From Silicimonas sp. (GTDB lineage Bacteria; Pseudomonadota; Alphaproteobacteria; Rhodobacterales; Rhodobacteraceae), in assembly GCA_022820365.1 (NCBI GenBank), contig JAJEFO010000077.1:1-64000 (forward strand): DNA of 64,000 nt, read 5' to 3'. The notes under the pieces are model-generated. The model saw nothing but the letters and a program-made list of their open reading frames with translations. It made no database searches and had not been told where the DNA came from. A program made the translations under genes and the position numbers. Of the stretch, positions 44,282 to 53,728 are shown one piece after another. Position 1 is the first letter of the stretch; each line of letters starts with the position of its first letter.

Positions 44282-45043
44282 ATGGCGGCCAACGCGGAAA
44301 CGAAGAGCTTGGCGGTCCTGATCGACGCCGACAATACCAGCGCGAAGCACGCGCAGCCGATTTTCGAGGAGATCGTCAAGTTGGGCGAGGCCAACGTGCG
44401 GCGCATTTACGGCGACTTTTCAGGAGGCCGTCTTTCGGGCTGGGACGAAGCGGTCCAGTCGCTGGCGATCCTGCAGCACCAGCAGCGCAGCAACTCGCGG
44501 GGCAAGAACGCCTCTGACATCGCGCTGGTGATCGACGCGATGGACCTCATGCACAAGCGCACCCTTGACGGGGTCGTACTGGTCAGTTCGGACAGCGACT
44601 TCACGCGCCTCGCGCAGCGGCTGCGCGAGGAAGGCCTGGAGGTGTACGGCTTCGGCGAGCGCAAGGCGGTGGAGGCTTTCCGCAACGCCTGCAACCGGTT
44701 CATCTACGTGGAGAACCTCATGGAGACCGGACCAGACAAGGGTAGTGCGGAACTGGCCAAGAGCGCCCAGAGGAAGGACCCTCCGCGCAAGGCGCGGAAG
44801 ATCATCGCGGACGCGATCGGGGAGCCGGACGCCGACGGATGGGAGAACCTGGGCAGCGTCGGGCAGCGGATCCAGGGCGCGCATCCGGATTTTGACCCTC
44901 GCAGCTACGGCTGTGCCAACCTGAGCACACTGGTCGAGAGGTCCGGCGGGTTCGACATCCGGAAGGACTCGGGCAACGTTCGTGTCCGCCGCAAGGCCGC
45001 AGCGCGGAAGGGATCGGACGCAGGCAAGGGTCCTGCGGCGTGA
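44282..45043 (+). CDS. NYN-domain putative RNase with OST-HTH/LOTUS domain
   Basis: This 253-residue protein is a NYN (PIN-like) domain, about residues 5-150, plus a C-terminal OST-HTH/LOTUS-like domain, about 175-240. Key NYN acidic residues are in LAVLIDADNTSAKHA, ALVIDAMDLMHK and VLVSSDSDFTRLAQRLREE, ending GFGERKAVEAFRNAC. The C-terminal piece has GWENLGSVGQRIQGAHPDFD and GCANLSTLVERSGGF. By family it is a metal-dependent endoribonuclease with an RNA-binding module. ATG 44282 is the best start. Confidence 0.9.
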   Translation: MAANAETKSLAVLIDADNTSAKHAQPIFEEIVKLGEANVRRIYGDFSGGRLSGWDEAVQSLAILQHQQRSNSRGKNASDIALVIDAMDLMHKRTLDGVVLVSSDSDFTRLAQRLREEGLEVYGFGERKAVEAFRNACNRFIYVENLMETGPDKGSAELAKSAQRKDPPRKARKIIADAIGEPDADGWENLGSVGQRIQGAHPDFDPRSYGCANLSTLVERSGGFDIRKDSGNVRVRRKAAARKGSDAGKGPAA

Positions 45044-45272
45044 CACAGCAGAGTTCGGGCGAGGACGCGGAGCGGGTGCCCGCAGGTGCTTAGGATCGGT
45101 TTGGCGAGATGCCGGAAAGGGCCTAGTACCGTGACGCGCCGGCATGGCGGCGAAAGATTCGTCATGCCGTCGGGGTATTGACGATTGGACTAGGCATGCA
45201 TATAGAATCATCTGCAATTGTTCCCCGCCGGACTCGCCGAAAGGCCCCGGCGGGGTTATTGGGTCAAGAGTG

Positions 45273-45902
45273 ATGCCGGAAGAGCCGACAGTGAAGCGCG
45301 CCGTCTCCTTTTTCGACGGCCAGAACCTGTTCCGACATGCCAAGGACGCATTCGGCCATCATCATCCAAACTACGATCCGGTAAGGCTCGCAGCAGCCGT
45401 CTGCGACGCGAACGGATGGATCTCTGCCGCCGTGCGCTTCTACACCGGAGTGCCCGAGGCGAAGAGCTCCCCGATGTGGCATGGCTACTGGACCCGGCGA
45501 CTGACCGCGTTGCGTCGCGCCGGGGTGGACGTGACGGCCCGACGGCTGAGCAGCAGGATCGAGCGGGTCCACCTCCCGGACGGCACGACGCACGCGGTGC
45601 CAGTGCAGAGGGAGAAGGGGATCGACCTCCGGCTCGGTCTGGACGTTGTGCGGCTTGCGCGAAACCGCGATCTCGACGTGGCGGTAGTGTTCAGCCAGGA
45701 TCAGGATCTGGCCGAGGTGGCGCGCGAGGTCAGGGACATCGCAAGAAGCCAGGGTCGCTGGTTGAAGATTGTCTCGGCATTTCCGCACGGGGACCGGGCC
45801 ACTTCGGCGCGAGGGATCGACCGCACGGACTGGTTCCGGATGGACCGCGCATTCTACGATGCCTGCCTGGACCCGAGGGACTACAGGCCGGGCAGGCGGT
45901 AG
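45273..45902 (+). CDS. Second NYN-domain putative RNase
   Basis: This is a 209-residue NYN-domain protein. The N-terminus has the family signature RAVSFFDGQNLFRHAKDAFG, with the first metal Asp. Further on are KGIDLRLGLDVVRLA and VAVVFSQDQDLAEVAREV, the remaining acidic sites. The C-terminus (DRTDWFRMDRAFYDAC) ends without an RNA-binding domain. ATG 45273 is preferred. It lies 230 nt after the first NYN gene, and the two differ in sequence, so they are not a recent duplication. Confidence 0.85.
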   Translation: MPEEPTVKRAVSFFDGQNLFRHAKDAFGHHHPNYDPVRLAAAVCDANGWISAAVRFYTGVPEAKSSPMWHGYWTRRLTALRRAGVDVTARRLSSRIERVHLPDGTTHAVPVQREKGIDLRLGLDVVRLARNRDLDVAVVFSQDQDLAEVAREVRDIARSQGRWLKIVSAFPHGDRATSARGIDRTDWFRMDRAFYDACLDPRDYRPGRR

Positions 45903-46051
45903 GAGACGGAGGCGCGGAACTGCCGGATATCCCGACTTCGGGCAATGCCTGCAGAGGTCGGGCTGTCGCAGGCGAAATTCTCAAGTCCAGCAATTGCATC
46001 AGATGAGACGCCGGCTTCGTTCCGGCGGGAGCACGGAAGATGCGATTTCGG

Positions 46052-46423
46052 TCAGCTGTCGGCAGGGTCGACTGACAATGCCAGGTCTTCAACGGCTCGG
46101 GCAGCGACTTCTGCAGGATCAGGCGGCTTGGCAGCCCTTTCCGGCGCCTGGTTGCCGTCCATCCATTCCGCCAGCTCGTCCCAGCGTTCGGCAACATGCA
46201 GGCAGCACAGCCTGAAAATGAACCAGCAGGCGAAGAACGCGTCCGCGCAATTACAGGCCTCGTCCGAGACAAGTCCATGAGCCGCCTGGTCCCTGCGAGC
46301 GGGGCCGCCCCGGAAATGGAACAGGTTGTCAATCTCGAAGACAATGGCCGGACAGAGTATTTTCTCGAGCGAAACGCGATCCTTCTCGAGCATGACGAAC
46401 AGGCTCCGGTTTTCCTGCGTCAT
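46052..46423 (-). CDS. Hypothetical protein with a Cys-rich stretch
   Basis: A 123-residue frame opens at ATG 46423 (MTQENRSLFVMLEKDRVSLE) with a hydrophobic, Cys-rich middle (CNCADAFFACWFIFRLCCLH) and an acidic C-terminus (AVEDLALSVDPADS). The compositional pattern suggests a real small protein rather than an antisense shadow, since no other gene overlaps it. I recognise no domain. A start at 46450 is also possible. Confidence 0.4.
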   Translation of the reverse strand: MTQENRSLFVMLEKDRVSLEKILCPAIVFEIDNLFHFRGGPARRDQAAHGLVSDEACNCADAFFACWFIFRLCCLHVAERWDELAEWMDGNQAPERAAKPPDPAEVAARAVEDLALSVDPADS

Positions 46424-46820
46424 GTCGCTCTTCCGTAATGGGGCCCTCATATTGCGGTCGTTTCTATGTTGCAGTGACTCAGAAGAGTCAGGGTTAACAG
46501 AGGCATCGCTGGACTCTCCGCTACATTTCATTTGGGAAGCCGCCCGCATTGGATGACCGGATCTCCAGTGATGAGGTGTAAATTCGATCTCAGTCTCCTG
46601 TTCGCCTTTCCGATTTTTTGACCCGCTCAGACGCCTCCCGGCTGCCCGTATTGCGACCCGTGTTTCTGCTGGTTCAGGCGGAGGAGCCCGTCCTCCCCTT
46701 GCATGCAAGGCCGAAGCAGAACGAGGAATTGCGGCGAGCCGGAACCATGATCAGGGGATCGGGCCTCTTCGGCTCACCGCAACATAATCCAATTCGCTCA
46801 GAGCGCGTCGAGAAAAGCCA
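46424..46820. other. Intergenic region between a hypothetical gene and an IS110 remnant
   Basis: Nothing recognisable on either strand. Longer frames here are extensions or shadows of neighbouring ORFs. It lies in a patch of decayed mobile DNA. Confidence 0.45.
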
Positions 46821-47015
46821 TCAGCCCCGCGTCTGCGACAGGGGGCCGGCCTTCAGGCCGACTGCGGTGATCCTGCCAGGCAGCTCGCCCAGGTGCTCGG
46901 CGAGGGATCCGGGGTCGGAAGGCACCTTTGCCTCGCTGACGATCTCGCCATTGGCGTTGAGCGCGCAAACCGATGTGCTTGCCGTGAACACGTCCAATCC
47001 GGTAAAGAATTCCAT
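46821..47015 (-). pseudogene. IS110-family transposase N-terminal remnant
   Basis: The frame from ATG 47015 reads MEFFTGLDVFTASTSVCALN, then GEIVSEAKVPSDP and GRITAVGLKAGPLSQ, which is the start of an IS110-family DEDD transposase (the Asp in GLDV is the first acidic residue). After PLSQ there are four extra codons ending in a stop (TRG then TGA), and in the same frame the family-like WLFS follows. No catalytic remainder exists. A GCGTTCC-TTCC-GGAACGC dyad sits just upstream at 47051-47068. Confidence 0.7.
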
Positions 47016-47293
47016 TGTCGTTGTCCTTTCTTTCGTAACGGAATCGGGAAGCGTTCCTTCCGGAACGCCTCCGCCACCCACAATAGCACATGTTGTGCGT
47101 GGCAAGGACCACGACACCAAACCGGCGACCTTTCGAACCCGACCTGCGCCGGCCTGATTCGCCGCTCCATTACGGCATCTTGCTTGTGAACTGTTGCGTT
47201 GGTTGCTTGATCATGATGCAGTCAGGCGGGCTATTGACGTCATGTAATGATCGCGCACTTCGCGTCATTGTCGGCTTGAGTCGCGTCAGTGCA

Positions 47294-48832
47294 TCACGAA
47301 AATGCCTCGGGCGCGGATGCTCTCCTCTTCGCAACAAATGCCTCCAAGCCCTCCGCGATGCCCGGGTCGATTGCTGGCTGTTCGTAATGTGCAAGCAGCG
47401 TCGCAACGCGTTCGGCCGCAAGCGCCTGGGTGTCGCGTCCGCCTTCTTCCGCCCAGGTTTCGAACGGCTTGTAGTCGAGAAGGTCGCTGCGCCAGAAAGC
47501 AGTCTGGAAATTTGCCTGCGTATGGGCGCAACCCAGATAGTGTCCGCCCGGCCCGACCTCGCGCATCGCGTCCATTCCCTGGCCGTTCTCCGACACGTCG
47601 ATTCCCTCCGCCAGCTTGTGCAGGATGCCCAACTGGTCGACGTCCATGACGAATTTCTCAAAACTTGCCACCAGCCCGCCTTCCAGCCAGCCAGCGGCAT
47701 GCAGCATGAAGTTCACGCCTGAAAGAAGCCCGACATTGAGGCTGTTCGCACTTTCGTATGCCGCCTGTGCGTCGGGAAGCTTCGAGCCGCAGAATGCGCC
47801 TGCGGACCGATAGGGCAAGTTCATCCTGCGCACGATCTGTCCCATTCCGAGCGTGACCTGGGCGGCTTCTGGCGTACCAAAGGTCGGCGCGCCGGAATTC
47901 ATGTCGATCGACGCGACGAACGTGCCCGCGATGACCGGCGCGCCCTTGCGGACAAGCTGGCTGTAGGCAACGCCTGCCAGCACCTCCGCGGTCACCTGCG
48001 TCAGCGTGCCGGCCACGGAAACCGGCGACATTGCCCCACCGACAATGAACGGCGAGAGGATCGAAGCCTGGTTTGCCGCTGCATAGACCTCCATGGCCCC
48101 CATCATCGTGTTGTCAAAGGTGAGCGGCGAGTTGACGTTGATGAGGGACGTCATCACCGTGTTTTTGGACACGAATTCCTTTCCGAACAGAATCTCGCAC
48201 ATCTCGACCGAATCCTGTGCCCGATGCGGTTCGGTCACGGACCCCATGAACGGCTTGTCGGAGAGCGTCATGTGGGCATGGAGCATGTCGAGATGGCGGA
48301 CGTTGACCGGCACGTCGGTAGGCTCGCAAACCGTGCCACCGGAATGATGCAGCCACTTCGAGACGTAACCCAGGCGCACGAAGTTCCTGAAGTCCTCGAT
48401 CGTCGCGTAGCGTCGCCCGCCTGCCGCGTCGCGCACGAAAGGTGGGCCGTAGACGGGTGCCAGCACGAGGTTGTCGCCGCCGATCTCGACGTTGCGTTCG
48501 GGATTTCGGGCATGCTGGACGTAGCTCGACGGCGCCAAGCTGCATAGCTCCCCGGCGAGACCCTTCGGCAAGCGCACACGATCGCCAACGACTTCTGCGC
48601 CCGCATCGCGCCAGCGATCGAGCGCCGCCGGATTCTCCGCGAAGACGACCCCGATCTCCTCCAGGATCCCCTCTGCATTGGATTCGATGATCTGAAGCGC
48701 TTCCTCGTCTAGGATCTCGAGGTTTGGCACCCGTCGCTCGATGTACTTCGCCGCCTCCATCCGAACTGCCGTTCGTTCCGCTCTTCGGGCGGCACCACCA
48801 CCACGGCCACGCCTGACTCTGCCATCCGCCAT
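47294..48832 (-). CDS. MttB-family methyltransferase (non-pyrrolysine, MtgB-like)
   Basis: This is a methyltransferase of the trimethylamine/glycine-betaine MttB superfamily, about 512 aa. Features include the N-terminal basic [15 protein letters not shown], then [55 protein letters not shown] and a C-terminal [16 protein letters not shown]. The frame is open throughout with no in-frame UAG, so it is not a pyrrolysine enzyme; known relatives act on quaternary amines such as glycine betaine or proline betaine. ATG 48832 is preferred. It should pass a methyl group to a corrinoid protein, and the only such gene in the window is at 9.1 kb. Confidence 0.9.
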   Translation of the reverse strand: MADGRVRRGRGGGAARRAERTAVRMEAAKYIERRVPNLEILDEEALQIIESNAEGILEEIGVVFAENPAALDRWRDAGAEVVGDRVRLPKGLAGELCSLAPSSYVQHARNPERNVEIGGDNLVLAPVYGPPFVRDAAGGRRYATIEDFRNFVRLGYVSKWLHHSGGTVCEPTDVPVNVRHLDMLHAHMTLSDKPFMGSVTEPHRAQDSVEMCEILFGKEFVSKNTVMTSLINVNSPLTFDNTMMGAMEVYAAANQASILSPFIVGGAMSPVSVAGTLTQVTAEVLAGVAYSQLVRKGAPVIAGTFVASIDMNSGAPTFGTPEAAQVTLGMGQIVRRMNLPYRSAGAFCGSKLPDAQAAYESANSLNVGLLSGVNFMLHAAGWLEGGLVASFEKFVMDVDQLGILHKLAEGIDVSENGQGMDAMREVGPGGHYLGCAHTQANFQTAFWRSDLLDYKPFETWAEEGGRDTQALAAERVATLLAHYEQPAIDPGIAEGLEAFVAKRRASAPEAFS

Positions 48833-49028
48833 AGAACTCGCTCCAGTTCCCAAGTCACTCAGTCACTTCGCACGAAGCGGCCTGAACATTCAGGCAATTT
48901 GCGTCCTCTGCCACAGGAAAGCGACATGTCGGGCCAGCACAAGTGGAGACCTTGAATGCCCACGCGTCAACGCCCGCGAGACAGGACCGCCCCTTGTCAC
49001 TTTCCCCGAGCGGACCTATTCGGAGGCC

Positions 49029-50603
49029 ATGCCCGCTTCCCCTCACCAACGCCTGCTTGTGATGGACTTCGGCAGCCAGGTGACCCAGCTCATCGCGCGA
49101 CGGCTGCGCGAGCTGAACGTCTATTGCGAAATCCATCCATTCCAGAAAGTGACCGAAGCGTTTCTGCAGGAGTTTGCACCAAGGGCGGTGATCTTCTCGG
49201 GTGGTCCCGCCAGCGTCCTGAGTGGCGAAGCACCGCGCCCGCCTGTGAGCGTCTTTGAAATCGGCGTACCGATTCTCGGCATTTGCTATGGTCAGCAGGT
49301 CATGATGGACATGCTCGGCGGCACGGTCGAAGGAGGCAAGATCTCGGGCGGAGGCGGCACTGCCGAGTTCGGTCGCGCCTTCGTCGAGCCCCGCGGCACG
49401 CTTCCGGTTCTGGAGGGCTGGTTCGACGGCGGCCACGAACAGGTCTGGATGAGTCATGGAGACCACGTCTCCAAGCTAGCGCCGGGCTTCAAGTCATTCG
49501 GCACGTCGCCGAATGCGCCGTTCGCGATCGTCGCGGACACGGACAGGGACTTCTACGCGGTCCAGTTCCATCCGGAAGTGCACCACACCCCGAAGGGCGC
49601 AAGGTTTTTCGAAAATTTCGTTCGGCTCGCAGGTTTCACGGGCGACTGGACCATGGCAAGCTACAAGAGCGAGGCGATCCGGAAGATCCGCGAGCAGGTC
49701 GGCGACGCGCGCGTGATTTGCGGGCTGTCAGGGGGCGTCGACAGTTCGGTTGCAGCAGTGCTGATCCACGAGGCGATCGGCGACCATCTCACATGCGTCT
49801 TTGTCGATCACGGCCTGCTTCGCCAGAACGAGGCCAAAGAGGTCGTCACGATGTTCCGCGACCACTACAACATTCCGCTGATCCACGCAGACGAAGCCGA
49901 ACTCTTCCTTTCCGCCCTGGACGGCCAGAGCGACCCGGAAACCAAGCGAAAGATCATCGGCGGGCTATTCATCGACGTGTTCCAGAAGTGCGCCGACGAG
50001 ATCGACGGCGTGGAGTTCCTGGCCCAGGGAACGCTCTATCCCGACGTCATCGAGTCGGTTAGCTTTTCCGGAGGACCGTCTGCCACCATCAAGTCGCACC
50101 ACAACGTGGGCGGCCTGCCGGAAAGGATGGGCCTTCGGCTCGTCGAGCCGCTCCGCGAGCTGTTCAAGGACGAAGTCCGCGCTCTCGGCCAAGAGCTCGG
50201 GTTGCCGAAAGAGTTCATCGGTCGCCACCCCTTCCCTGGCCCCGGCCTTGCCATCCGGTGTCCCGGTGAGATCACGCGCGACAAGCTTGACATCCTTCGT
50301 CGGGCCGACGCCGTCTACATCGACCAGATTCGCCGCCACGGGATCTACGACGAAATCTGGCAGGCATATGCCGCGATCCTGCCCGTACGAACTGTCGGCG
50401 TCATGGGCGACGGGCGAACATACGACTACGCCTGCACTCTTCGTGCGGTCACGTCGGTCGACGGCATGACCGCCGACTACTACCCGTTCAGCCACGATTT
50501 CCTCGGAGAGACCGCGACCAGGATCATCAACGAAGTCCAGGGCATCAACCGGGTGACCTACGACATCACTTCGAAGCCCCCGGGAACAATCGAATGGGAA
50601 TAG
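49029..50603 (+). CDS. guaA: GMP synthase (glutamine-hydrolysing) GuaA
   Basis: GuaA converts XMP, ATP and glutamine to GMP. It has 524 aa in three parts: a class I glutamine amidotransferase ([18 protein letters not shown], catalytic Cys in [13 protein letters not shown], and [11 protein letters not shown]), an ATP pyrophosphatase ([14 protein letters not shown]), and the GMP synthase dimerisation domain ending in KPPGTIEWE. The true start is ATG 49029; the longer open frame starts inside the divergent MttB gene. A standard core gene of purine synthesis, not specially linked to the catabolic cluster. Confidence 0.98.
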   Translation: MPASPHQRLLVMDFGSQVTQLIARRLRELNVYCEIHPFQKVTEAFLQEFAPRAVIFSGGPASVLSGEAPRPPVSVFEIGVPILGICYGQQVMMDMLGGTVEGGKISGGGGTAEFGRAFVEPRGTLPVLEGWFDGGHEQVWMSHGDHVSKLAPGFKSFGTSPNAPFAIVADTDRDFYAVQFHPEVHHTPKGARFFENFVRLAGFTGDWTMASYKSEAIRKIREQVGDARVICGLSGGVDSSVAAVLIHEAIGDHLTCVFVDHGLLRQNEAKEVVTMFRDHYNIPLIHADEAELFLSALDGQSDPETKRKIIGGLFIDVFQKCADEIDGVEFLAQGTLYPDVIESVSFSGGPSATIKSHHNVGGLPERMGLRLVEPLRELFKDEVRALGQELGLPKEFIGRHPFPGPGLAIRCPGEITRDKLDILRRADAVYIDQIRRHGIYDEIWQAYAAILPVRTVGVMGDGRTYDYACTLRAVTSVDGMTADYYPFSHDFLGETATRIINEVQGINRVTYDITSKPPGTIEWE

Positions 50604-50748
50604 CTGCCGCGAGCAATTCGAGACCCGCCCTGGCGCCGCGCATCTCAGCCCTTGGTCTCCCGGAATTCTGCACGTCCGGGGCTTCCCGTCGCGAGCGGCA
50701 ATCCAGGCAGGAAAGAGCGTGGTTCGAAGCCGGCTGGACCCGCCTCGC

Positions 50749-51627
50749 ATGACGGACGATTCAAGACCTCTACTTGCTGCCCTGTGGATGACGGGCGCTG
50801 TAGTCAGCTTCTCGACCATGGCGGTCGCGGGCCGCGCCACCGCCGTCGAACTCGACAGTTTCGAAGTGATGATGTACCGCTCCTTCATTGGCCTTGCCAT
50901 CGTGCTCGCCGTGGGCGGTGCCACCGGCAAGATCCGAGAAATCAGGTTTGATCGGCTGCCGCTTCACCTCGTGCGCAACATCGGGCACTTCGCGGGCCAA
51001 AATCTCTGGTATGTCGCCTTGTCTCTGATCACGCTTGCGCAACTCTTTGCGCTGGAGTTCACGACGCCGATCTGGGTCGTGATATTCGCGCTTGTCTTCG
51101 CAGGCGAGCGGTTGACCCGCGCTCGCGGCCTGGCCGTCGCTCTCGGCTTCGCCGGAGTTCTCTGCGTTGCCCGCCCTGAAGGAAGCGGCGATGCGCTGGG
51201 CCTCGTGCTGGCTGCAGCCGCAGCCATTGGTTTCGCGTGCTCGATCGTCGGGACCAAGCTGCTCATGCGGACCGAAACCGTCTTTGGAGTGCTGTTCTGG
51301 CTGACCGTCATGCAGGCGTTCATGGGGATCTTAACTGCGGGCTGGGACGGCGACATCTCTTGGCCTTCGGCCCAGACCTGGCCCTGGGTGGTGCTGTTCG
51401 GGTGCGGCGGGCTCCTGGCGCACACATGCATTACCAACGCGCTCGCCGTCGCGCCGGCCATCGTCGTCACGCCAATGGACTTTGTCCGCCTCCCCGCGAT
51501 CGCGATCATCGGGGCATTCTTCTACGCCGAGCCGCTGGATGCCTGGGTATTGCTTGGCGCCGCCCTGATTTTCGGCGGCAACTACGCGAACCTGCTGAAC
51601 GAGACCAAGGGCAGGCGTCGGGCTTGA
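50749..51627 (+). CDS. EamA/DMT-family transporter
   Basis: This ten-helix EamA permease has about 292 aa. It begins at ATG 50749 (MTDDSRPLLAALWMTGAVVS); an upstream in-frame GTG at 50719 would add ten residues. Halves read MTGAVVSFSTMAVAGRATAV and GLVLAAAAAIGFACSIVG. No substrate clue. It lies 145 nt after guaA and ahead of a second, different DMT gene. Confidence 0.87.
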   Translation: MTDDSRPLLAALWMTGAVVSFSTMAVAGRATAVELDSFEVMMYRSFIGLAIVLAVGGATGKIREIRFDRLPLHLVRNIGHFAGQNLWYVALSLITLAQLFALEFTTPIWVVIFALVFAGERLTRARGLAVALGFAGVLCVARPEGSGDALGLVLAAAAAIGFACSIVGTKLLMRTETVFGVLFWLTVMQAFMGILTAGWDGDISWPSAQTWPWVVLFGCGGLLAHTCITNALAVAPAIVVTPMDFVRLPAIAIIGAFFYAEPLDAWVLLGAALIFGGNYANLLNETKGRRRA

Positions 51628-51812
51628 CGAGTCCGAGAGGCGACAACGCTCGACCGGAGATCGCCGCGCCGCAGCACATTCGCGTGACTTGACGACAGCA
51701 GCGGCCCCGCCCTGGACCTATGCGGGCATGGCCTCCCTTGCCGAATGCGAACAGAACGGAATTCAGCAACTTTCGGGTCGCTTTCAACAGTTCCGGCGGA
51801 TAGGCGGCCCGC

Positions 51813-52727
51813 GTGACCGAAGATCGAATTCCCGTACGTGCATGGATCGACCTTGCGCTGCTCGCCCTTCTCTGGGGCGGTTCGTTCCTCGCGATTCGCG
51901 AGGCGCTCGACGAAATCGGCTTCCTCACCTCTGTTGCGCACCGGGTGACCTGGGCATCGGTCATGCTCTGGATCATAGTGGCCGCACGTCGCCTCGCCGT
52001 GCCTCGGTCGCTTCGTGCATGGAGTGCGTTCTTCGTCATGGGATGCCTGAACAACGTGATTCCGTTCACGCTGATGGCTTGGGGCCAGCTCAGCATCGAA
52101 AGCGGACTTACGGCGATTCTGAACGCCACGTCGGCAATTTGGGCCGTTCTCTTCGCGGCGCTGTTCTTTGCCGACGAACGCCTGACCACGCGGCGGGCCA
52201 TCGGTGTCCTGATCGGCTTTGTGGGCGTTTCCACCGCGATCGGGCTTCAGAATCTCGCAAGCCTCGAATTGCGATCCCTAGCGCAATTGGCTGTCATCGG
52301 AGGAACGATCAGCTATGCTTTCGCGGGCTGCTGGGCACGCGCCAGGCTGCAGGACCAGTCGCCGCTCGTCGCAGCGGCGGGCATGCTCACTTGCTCCACC
52401 CTTGTCATGCTGCCGCTGTCCCGCGCACTCGAAGGACCGCTTGAAATTGACCTATGCCTTTCTACATGGGCCGCAATTGCCTACTTCGCGCTGGCAGCCA
52501 CGGCTGCGGCCTACATACTGTACTACCGCATTCTGGCAGCAGCCGGAGCAGGCAACTTGCTCCTCGTGACGTTGATGATTCCTCCCATCGCCATCCTGCT
52601 TGGCTCATGGGCAAGGGATGAGGCCCTGACTTCCGGCGCCTATCTCGGCTTCGCTCTTCTGGGTGCGGGGCTCCTCGTTCTTGACGGGCGAATCGGCAAC
52701 GCCGTCAGAAAAAGCCTGTCCCGCTGA
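51813..52727 (+). CDS. EamA/DMT-family transporter (second copy, divergent)
   Basis: This is a 304-residue EamA permease, starting at GTG 51813. Repeats are IDLALLALLWGGSFLAIREA and LAVIGGTISYAFAGCWARAR. The GGSFLAIREAL motif is typical of the family. It shares the fold but little direct sequence with the previous gene. Substrate unknown. Confidence 0.87.
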   Translation: MTEDRIPVRAWIDLALLALLWGGSFLAIREALDEIGFLTSVAHRVTWASVMLWIIVAARRLAVPRSLRAWSAFFVMGCLNNVIPFTLMAWGQLSIESGLTAILNATSAIWAVLFAALFFADERLTTRRAIGVLIGFVGVSTAIGLQNLASLELRSLAQLAVIGGTISYAFAGCWARARLQDQSPLVAAAGMLTCSTLVMLPLSRALEGPLEIDLCLSTWAAIAYFALAATAAAYILYYRILAAAGAGNLLLVTLMIPPIAILLGSWARDEALTSGAYLGFALLGAGLLVLDGRIGNAVRKSLSR

Positions 52728-52782
52728 TTGACCGAGCCTGTCTCGCCCCTTAATTCCCATGCCGAGGAAAGGGACGGGACAC

Positions 52783-53637
52783 ATGCTCTACAAATGCGCC
52801 GATGAATGGCGCGATGCGTCCGAAAAGCGGATCCTGCTGTTTGGCATGTCCGGGCTCGGAAAGACTCACGTCTCGGACATGCTCCGGGCAACCGGAAAGT
52901 GGTTCCACTACTCGGTCGATTACCGCATCGGCACCCGCTACATGGGCGAGGCGATCTCCGACAACCTCAAGCGCGAGGCGATGAAGAGCCCGTTGCTTCG
53001 CGAACTGCTGATGACGGACTCGGTGCGGATTCGCTCGAACATCACATTCGGCAACCTCACGCCCCTCTCCGCCTATCTCGGCAAGCCCGGAGATCCCGAC
53101 AGGGGCGGCGTGCCATGGGAGGAGTACCTGCGTCGGCAAAAGCTGCATCGCGACGCGGAACGCGCCGCCATGCTGGACACCGGCCACTTCGCCGGGCGCG
53201 CTGCCGAGATCTACGGTTATCCGCATTTCGTCTGCGACACGTCCGGCTCGATCTGCGAAGTCGTGACGCCGGAAAATCCCCAGGACCCGATTCTGACCGC
53301 GCTTGGAGACCAAGTCCTGATGATATGGATCGAAGGCTCCGACCACCATGCAGACGAACTCTCAAGGCGCTTCGACAAGGCTCCAAAGCCAATGAGTTTC
53401 ACGGACGATTTCCTTGAGGAAATCTGGAGCGCCTACCTCGCCGAGGCCGGCGATGCGCCGGAAACCGTGGATCCGGACGCCTTCGTGCGCTGGGCATACG
53501 CGAAAGCGCTTGCGCACCGCCAGCCCCGCTATCGCACCATGGCCGAGAACTGGGGCGTGACCGTCAGCGCCGACGCGATTGCGGCCGTCGAAACCGAAGA
53601 CGACATGATTGATCTCGTTGCCGAGGCGCTCGGCTAG
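52783..53637 (+). CDS. P-loop ATPase/kinase-like protein
   Basis: This 284-residue protein has a P-loop near its N-terminus, LLFGMSGLGKTHVSDML, and a later acidic patch, LMIWIEGSDHHADELSRRFD. ATG 52783 (MLYKCADEWRD) is preferred to 52759. The tail has WAYAKALAHRQPRYRTMAEN. It resembles ATPases of unknown role found next to metA in Rhodobacterales, as far as I recall. Not obviously a known kinase; function open. Confidence 0.72.
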   Translation: MLYKCADEWRDASEKRILLFGMSGLGKTHVSDMLRATGKWFHYSVDYRIGTRYMGEAISDNLKREAMKSPLLRELLMTDSVRIRSNITFGNLTPLSAYLGKPGDPDRGGVPWEEYLRRQKLHRDAERAAMLDTGHFAGRAAEIYGYPHFVCDTSGSICEVVTPENPQDPILTALGDQVLMIWIEGSDHHADELSRRFDKAPKPMSFTDDFLEEIWSAYLAEAGDAPETVDPDAFVRWAYAKALAHRQPRYRTMAENWGVTVSADAIAAVETEDDMIDLVAEALG

Positions 53638-53728
53638 CCCGACGCCTGGCACAACGTGACAGAGAGTTCCCTGCCTTGTGAATCGTCCGGCCTCTCGCTA
53701 TCTCGGAAGGTCTGAACCGGAGCCGCCA

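Noticed and set aside
47294-48832. Pyrrolysine (UAG) MttB
   Set aside because: The frame has no internal amber codon, so the gene belongs to the non-pyrrolysine branch.
48741-49028. Upstream extension of guaA
   Set aside because: It begins inside the divergent MttB-like gene; ATG 49029 gives the standard GuaA start.
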